A stretch of 64,000 nucleotides of DNA, taken from contig NZ_JACSRA010000022.1 in the NCBI RefSeq assembly GCF_014836335.1, positions 16,259-80,258 of the forward strand, written 5' to 3'. The notes below the pieces were generated by a model. That model was not told the origin of the DNA, ran no database searches, and saw nothing but the letters and a program-made list of their open reading frames with translations. Position numbers and translations under genes: made by a program. The stretch comes from Clostridium cibarium (GTDB lineage Bacteria > Bacillota > Clostridia > Clostridiales > Clostridiaceae). This document shows, piece by piece, positions 59,832-64,000 of this stretch; positions within the stretch are counted from its first letter, which is position 1, and each line of letters begins with the position of its first letter.

Positions 59832-61748
59832 ATGGGGAAAATTCATAATTTATTTGGAAATAAGGAAAATGATAATAACAATGTTGAAAACCCTGAAGAT
59901 CAAGAAACTATGGAGTGGTTTGATATAAGTGGTAAAAAGATAGTAGTAACAAAGGGACAATGGAAAAATGAGATATTACCCAAGATGTTAAAAGGCCATT
60001 GGGATAATGCAAATAACTTATATGATGATATAATACATGCATTAGAAGATGGATTTGCTAATGAAGTTAAGGAAGCAGCAGAACATCTTAAAGAAATAGA
60101 CGAAATAAAGGAACGTGGATATACAGCTTTAGGAATCACATATATGAAATGCGATTTGTATGATGATGCAGAAAACGTTTTAAAAGAATATATAGATGGT
60201 TATGGTAAAACAGGAATCATATTAACTAATTTAGCTAAAGTATATTATGCACAAAAGAAAGAAGAATATATAGATGTTTTATGGGAAGCATTAACGTTAG
60301 ATCCTAATCAAAGTAATGGGTTATATTGGTATGCCTCAATCTATAGAGAGAGTGAAGACGAAGAAGGATTTATAAGTGCCTTAAAGCGTGCAGCGGAAAT
60401 AGAGAATAGCTGGCTTCCACAGGTGCTTATAGCAAAAGAGCATTTAGTTAAAAAAGAATTTGATAAAGCAAAAGAGATATATGATTCAGTTTTAGAAAAA
60501 CATAAAGATAACGGTGAAGCATTAACTAACATTTCAGGAGACCTAGGTCAAAGTGGATATATAAATGAAATGATAGAAATTATTTCTCCTATATATGAAT
60601 TAGAAAAACATTCTCCTACACCAGGATTAAACCTTTTACAAGGATATTTCCAAACTAGAAACTATGAAAAGGGACAAGCTTTAATTAAAGAGTTAATGGT
60701 TGTACAAAATCCTGAACTTAGAAATTATCTTGTTCATATGTCTAATGAATTTGATAAAATGAGAGCAATTAAGGAAGTTAAAGCTGAAGATGGGGATGTT
60801 AAAATAAATCTTGTAGTTTTAGATAGCCCTATTTGGTATTATAATCTTAAAAATCCAGAATGGTTGACTGTAAAAAAAGAAGATGCTGAAAAAATAGGTT
60901 TAATACCATACATAGACTTAACTAAGGAAGATAAACCAGAAGCTGAAGTACAAGCTGAGGATGGAGTGGGAACATTAACAAGAACTATACCTCTATATAT
61001 TGGCGAAAGAATAAAATTCTGTACAAACTATGATGAAAATGTTGTAATTCCTTTTGCAGAAAATTTTGGTCCTATTGTATCTAACAAAGAGTACAACCAG
61101 GTAGCATTTAAACAAATCTCTAAAAAATTAGGTATAAGCAAATTGATTACAGGTAGTATAGCCATGAAGAATACTACATTAATAGTTAAAAATTATATCT
61201 ATGATGCTATTAAAGATTCAGTTGAGACAGTTATATACGATCTAGATGAGGAATGTTTTGGTGAAGATCTTAATGATATGGTTAAGGATGTAGTAGAGGA
61301 GCATTTAGGAAATAAATCAGAGAATTCTAGTTATTATATAGTGCCAAGCAATGAAGATATTCCTATGTATATAAGCGCACTTGGACAACAATTAACACAA
61401 ACCTTTATTGCTAATAAATATTTGAAGAGAGAAGCATTATGGGGAGAAAAAGGAATGCTTAATTGGTATTTTAATATGGCTCTTCAAAATCCTTCAAACG
61501 AAGTAGCAAAAGTTATGGTTGCAGCAGGAATTGCAAAAAGTAAGGAATATGGTTCAAAATTATATCTAGAAATTAAGAAACAAGTAATTGGTTTATTTGA
61601 ATCACATAAGGAAGAAAAATATTCTAAAAGGTTACTTCCATACGTATACAAAATATATGATATGGAAGATGAATTTAATGAAATTAAAGAAAAGCTGCTT
61701 AGTAAAGAAACTGATGAAAGTTTTATAAAATGGTTAAATAGTCTTTAG
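59832..61748 (+). CDS. large tetratricopeptide-repeat protein
   Basis: The 638-aa soluble protein begins with an acidic, Asn-rich tail. TPR-like helical pairs follow (about 60-290; YTALGITYMKCDLYDDAENVL, here TALGITYMKCDLYDDAE, and LQGYFQTRNYEKGQALI). A mixed domain of unknown fold occupies about 310-500, and a helical C-terminus follows. It has no signal peptide. I do not recognise the non-TPR part; it may be a scaffold. It converges on the membrane-protein gene at 61799. Confidence 0.75.
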   Translation: MGKIHNLFGNKENDNNNVENPEDQETMEWFDISGKKIVVTKGQWKNEILPKMLKGHWDNANNLYDDIIHALEDGFANEVKEAAEHLKEIDEIKERGYTALGITYMKCDLYDDAENVLKEYIDGYGKTGIILTNLAKVYYAQKKEEYIDVLWEALTLDPNQSNGLYWYASIYRESEDEEGFISALKRAAEIENSWLPQVLIAKEHLVKKEFDKAKEIYDSVLEKHKDNGEALTNISGDLGQSGYINEMIEIISPIYELEKHSPTPGLNLLQGYFQTRNYEKGQALIKELMVVQNPELRNYLVHMSNEFDKMRAIKEVKAEDGDVKINLVVLDSPIWYYNLKNPEWLTVKKEDAEKIGLIPYIDLTKEDKPEAEVQAEDGVGTLTRTIPLYIGERIKFCTNYDENVVIPFAENFGPIVSNKEYNQVAFKQISKKLGISKLITGSIAMKNTTLIVKNYIYDAIKDSVETVIYDLDEECFGEDLNDMVKDVVEEHLGNKSENSSYYIVPSNEDIPMYISALGQQLTQTFIANKYLKREALWGEKGMLNWYFNMALQNPSNEVAKVMVAAGIAKSKEYGSKLYLEIKKQVIGLFESHKEEKYSKRLLPYVYKIYDMEDEFNEIKEKLLSKETDESFIKWLNSL

Positions 61749-61754
61749 ACATAT

Positions 61755-61798
61755 AAAAAAGAAGTTTGTCCTAAATGAAGTGACAAACTTCTTTTTTT
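61755..61798. terminator. bidirectional terminator after the TPR gene
   Basis: AAAAAAGAAGTTTGTC and GACAAACTTCTTTTTT form a perfect 16-bp stem with T-runs on both strands. Confidence 0.9.
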
Positions 61799-62935
61799 CT
61801 AATTTTTATCTAAGAATGATTGGAATTCTTTATAGTATTCATCTGTTTCTTTATTGCTATTTCCAGTAAAGAAAACATATTTATCTGGAAGCTTAATTAC
61901 AATAATTTTATCTAAATCTTTATGAACATAGGTTTTTGTGGGTCCATATCCATCAAATTTAAAGTTTCCAAAGGCTATATGGCTTGTCCCGGTACCATTA
62001 TTTAAAGTCATTCCAATACCAATACGCTTTTCAACTAATAAATTTGAGTCATTTGGGTTGTTGTAAAACATAAAGTTCCAGAATTCATCATCATCAGTAT
62101 AAATAACATTTTCAGCAGCCATAAGAATTCTTGTTTGTGTGTTACGTATTTTAATATATCCAGCAAAAGTTATAAAAATCGTTAAAGAAACCATTATAAA
62201 TGAAATTATAACTATATATGAATAAATGAAACATTGAAAAATAGTTAAAACACTTAAAACAGTAGATAGAAGTACAAGTATAATAGACCAAATTCTTTTG
62301 TAGATTAAATTACAGGCCAAATTTACCTTGCTATCATCACTGTAAACTTTAGTTTTTCCAGCTGAAAAGAGTTTATAAATAATTAAAAAAATTAGTGTAG
62401 TAAATAAAGATGCACAAGATAAAATTATCATATAGTTACTAAAATCCTGCTCACTTGTTATGGCATATGCTATTATTCCTATGGCAATTAAAAATGAAGG
62501 AATAAACCAAAGTATAGATACAGGCATTTTGTTTTTAATTCTTGATACTTCGGTATCTATAGAAATTACATGTTTATTCTTTAAAAACCAATTATTTTTC
62601 ATTTTAAGGTTACGAAGTTTAGTAATGTGTTTTTTTATCACAATATGATAGATGGTAAAAATACTAATAACCCAAAGAAGTAAATATATAATACTAATCA
62701 CATCTGAAGTAATAAAAAAAGAAGGAATATTAAGTATAATATTAATAAAAAAGTATTTAATATTATCTTTTTTGAAAGTTTTTATTATATCAAGAACTTC
62801 TTTATTATCAAGCTCTGAAAATGGAAGAGTAGTATTCAAAATAATATTTTGATTTGGTTTAAAAGCCATTAGATTTGATAAAAACAAAGATGCACAGATT
62901 ACAATAGTTATAAAAAGATTAATAGTAAAAGACAT
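61799..62935 (-). CDS. multi-pass membrane protein paired with a GntR regulator
   Basis: The 378-aa protein has about seven hydrophobic segments and a C-terminal soluble part (NLLVEKRIGIGMTLNNGTG, then a DKYVFFTGNSN block) that resembles DUF5808/DUF1648-type membrane proteins. These are often encoded directly after a YtrA-like GntR gene. Its ATG overlaps the GntR stop by one base (TAATG), so the two are translationally coupled. The function is unknown; envelope stress or ion homeostasis are possibilities. Confidence 0.75.
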   Translation of the reverse strand: MSFTINLFITIVICASLFLSNLMAFKPNQNIILNTTLPFSELDNKEVLDIIKTFKKDNIKYFFINIILNIPSFFITSDVISIIYLLLWVISIFTIYHIVIKKHITKLRNLKMKNNWFLKNKHVISIDTEVSRIKNKMPVSILWFIPSFLIAIGIIAYAITSEQDFSNYMIILSCASLFTTLIFLIIYKLFSAGKTKVYSDDSKVNLACNLIYKRIWSIILVLLSTVLSVLTIFQCFIYSYIVIISFIMVSLTIFITFAGYIKIRNTQTRILMAAENVIYTDDDEFWNFMFYNNPNDSNLLVEKRIGIGMTLNNGTGTSHIAFGNFKFDGYGPTKTYVHKDLDKIIVIKLPDKYVFFTGNSNKETDEYYKEFQSFLDKN

Positions 62936-63333
62936 TATGCCTCACCTCCAGTTAATTTAAGACCAGTCATATTATCAAAAATATTGGAACATAGATTTAA
63001 AAAATCTTTTTTCTGTATTCCTTTGATGCTAGATTCAGCTATAATTAGTAATAGTTCATTTTCTAGCTTTTCTTTAAATTCTTTAGTAGCATCTAATTTA
63101 GGATTTACTTTAGCGCCATGTCTACGATCTATCTCTATGTAGCCTTCTATTCTTAAAATATTATAAGCTTTTGTTACAGTCATAGTATTAACTCCGATAT
63201 CTTGTGCCATTTGGCGAACTGTAGGCAATCCTTCGCCTATTTTTAATTTACCAAGACCAATTCCCATTACTATTTCATTTCTCAATTGAACATAAATAGG
63301 GGTAGGACTTGACATGTCCAAATTTATTATCAT
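62935..63333 (-). CDS. YtrA-type GntR-family regulator
   Basis: The 132-aa protein has an N-terminal winged helix (PIYVQLRNEIVMGIGLGKL, then LPTVRQMAQDIGVNTMTVTKAYNIL) and only a short C-terminal helical tail, the compact YtrA form. It probably represses its own two-gene operon through the inverted repeat at 63351. Confidence 0.92.
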   Translation of the reverse strand: MIINLDMSSPTPIYVQLRNEIVMGIGLGKLKIGEGLPTVRQMAQDIGVNTMTVTKAYNILRIEGYIEIDRRHGAKVNPKLDATKEFKEKLENELLLIIAESSIKGIQKKDFLNLCSNIFDNMTGLKLTGGEA

Positions 63334-63350
63334 AAAATCATCCCTTTAGT

Positions 63351-63383
63351 ATTATTTGTATTACTCATTATAATACAAATAAT
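63351..63383 (-). promoter_or_regulatory. operator and promoter of the GntR operon
   Basis: ATTATTTGTATT and AATACAAATAAT form a perfect 12-bp inverted repeat with a 9-nt spacer. On the minus strand TATAAT lies within it (63372-63367), 34 nt before the GntR start codon, so a bound dimer would block the promoter. Confidence 0.75.
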
Positions 63384-63496
63384 ATAATAAATCAAATTCC
63401 TTTGGTAAATTATTAAGTATAAAATCAAAAGTTTTATTATGGTTAGTATAATGCTATAATTATATGAGATAAAATAATAAAGGGTAGGGATACTAG

Positions 63497-63766
63497 ATGA
63501 ATAATAAAGAAGTTGAGATTAATGGTTATATTGTTACATTTGATTATAAAGAAAACAAATGTAAAATTAGAAGAAAAGACAATGTAAAAATTGATACAAA
63601 AAGCAAGCAGTTTATTAAAGACTTAAATGAAATAAAAAAGACAAAGGAATATGGAGATAACTTTAGAATTATGAATCTTCAGAACATGAAAAAAACCAAA
63701 AGCACTTTATCAGAAGATACCAATGAAAGGTTATTGGAGTTTACAAAAAGCTTATTAAGAGAATAA
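63497..63766 (+). CDS. small Lys-rich protein of unknown function
   Basis: The 89-aa cytoplasmic protein has a strand-rich N-terminal half (VEINGYIVTFDYKENKCKIRR) and a helical C-terminal half (NERLLEFTKSLLRE). I do not recognise it. A TATAAT at about 63452 and AGGG-type ribosome site precede it; a terminator follows at 63851. Confidence 0.65.
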   Translation: MNNKEVEINGYIVTFDYKENKCKIRRKDNVKIDTKSKQFIKDLNEIKKTKEYGDNFRIMNLQNMKKTKSTLSEDTNERLLEFTKSLLRE

Positions 63767-63850
63767 AATAATAGTAGAGATTAGTTGTAAAAGAAAATGA
63801 GTAATTAGAGGAAATTAAATACTAATTACTTAAATCATAATTTAGATAAA

Positions 63851-63886
63851 AGATAGTGAAAATTTATTTTCATTATCTTTTTTATG
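63851..63886 (+). terminator. terminator serving as group II intron target
   Basis: AAGATAGTGAAAA and TTTTCATTATCTT form a 13-bp stem with a TTTA loop, followed by TTTT. The intron-like sequence begins directly after the T-run. Confidence 0.85.
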
Positions 63887-64000
63887 TGTGCCCAGCATGG
63901 GCACGTACTAGTCGGTGAAAGTCCGTGTTCTTACCTGGGGAGGTCTGATAGATACATCTTAATATAGATTAAATTCTAGAAGATAACTTATATAGTGATA
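63887..64000 (+). mobile_element. 5' end of a group II intron, probably bacterial class C-like insertion
   Basis: GTGTGCCCAGCATGGGCAC at 63887 has the GUGYG 5' boundary followed by a small hairpin, and CGGTGAAAGTCCG at 63914-63926 is the domain I segment typical of bacterial group II introns. The element runs off the right edge, so the reverse transcriptase and catalytic domain V are not visible. Its placement immediately behind a transcription terminator is the insertion habit of class C introns; the class is inferred. Confidence 0.78.

Overview
The window is chromosomal DNA of a low-GC, spore-forming anaerobe, most likely Clostridium sensu stricto. The clues are the very AT-rich sequence, two alpha/beta-type small acid-soluble spore proteins, a hybrid-cluster protein, an [FeFe]-hydrogenase-like protein, NADP-dependent GapN, an archaeal-type AspRS behind a T-box, and AGGAGG ribosome sites nearly everywhere. 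The species cannot be fixed from the sequence alone.

Layout. 1-2391: CRISPR array of 34 intact 30-nt repeats and 33 spacers plus a decayed terminal repeat; no cas gene is in the window. 2493-4692: polar amino-acid ABC importer. 4825-15283: a reduced type VII (ESX/WXG100) secretion locus with DUF6382-FHA protein, CpaE/ParA-like ATPase, YukD/EsaB, EssC, a WXG100 protein and a TPR protein, interrupted by a pyridoxamine-kinase-like gene. 15446-17233: YhaM-like HD hydrolase and spermidine synthase. 17812-28593: purLECFMNHD operon, IMP synthesis apart from purB. 28733-29486: two tandem spore proteins. 29596-38985: zinc-ribbon protein, a frameshifted pore-forming-toxin-like gene, guanine-riboswitch-controlled purine permease, XRE regulator, HAD hydrolase, Amj flippase, holin-like protein, sugar-binding protein and phosphodiesterase. 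39215-50351: a nitric-oxide/oxygen defence island with Hcp, flavodiiron protein, Hmp-like reductase, GapN, FNR-like regulator, flavodoxin, two nitroreductase-like or DUF proteins, and two hemerythrins. 50592-53184: four-gene locus of exported beta-rich proteins. 53270-63766: nitroreductase, Sfp-type transferase, T-box/AspRS2, CBM protein, hydrogenase-like protein, TPR protein and a GntR/membrane pair. 63887-64000: 5' end of a group II intron inserted directly behind a terminator.

Three observations stand out. (1) Three transcription units of the secretion locus share a direct repeat GGACYWTRGTC with a 22-bp period, lying exactly 39 nt upstream of TATAAT each time; this layout is typical of LytTR-type (VirR-like) activators and suggests one dedicated regulon. 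(2) In the defence island four promoters carry TGATTYARTCA-type FNR boxes and three carry GTAAC-N4-GTTAC boxes. In six of the seven the box centre is exactly 29.5 nt before the -10 hexamer (class II, about -41.5), and the regulator encoded in the island has an N-terminal Cys cluster and the FNR-type ETISR recognition helix. (3) The AspRS2 leader appears to carry one T-box Stem I followed by two consecutive T-box/terminator decision modules.

Spacings and motif positions were counted by hand from the printed sequence. Family names come from motif recognition without database searches.
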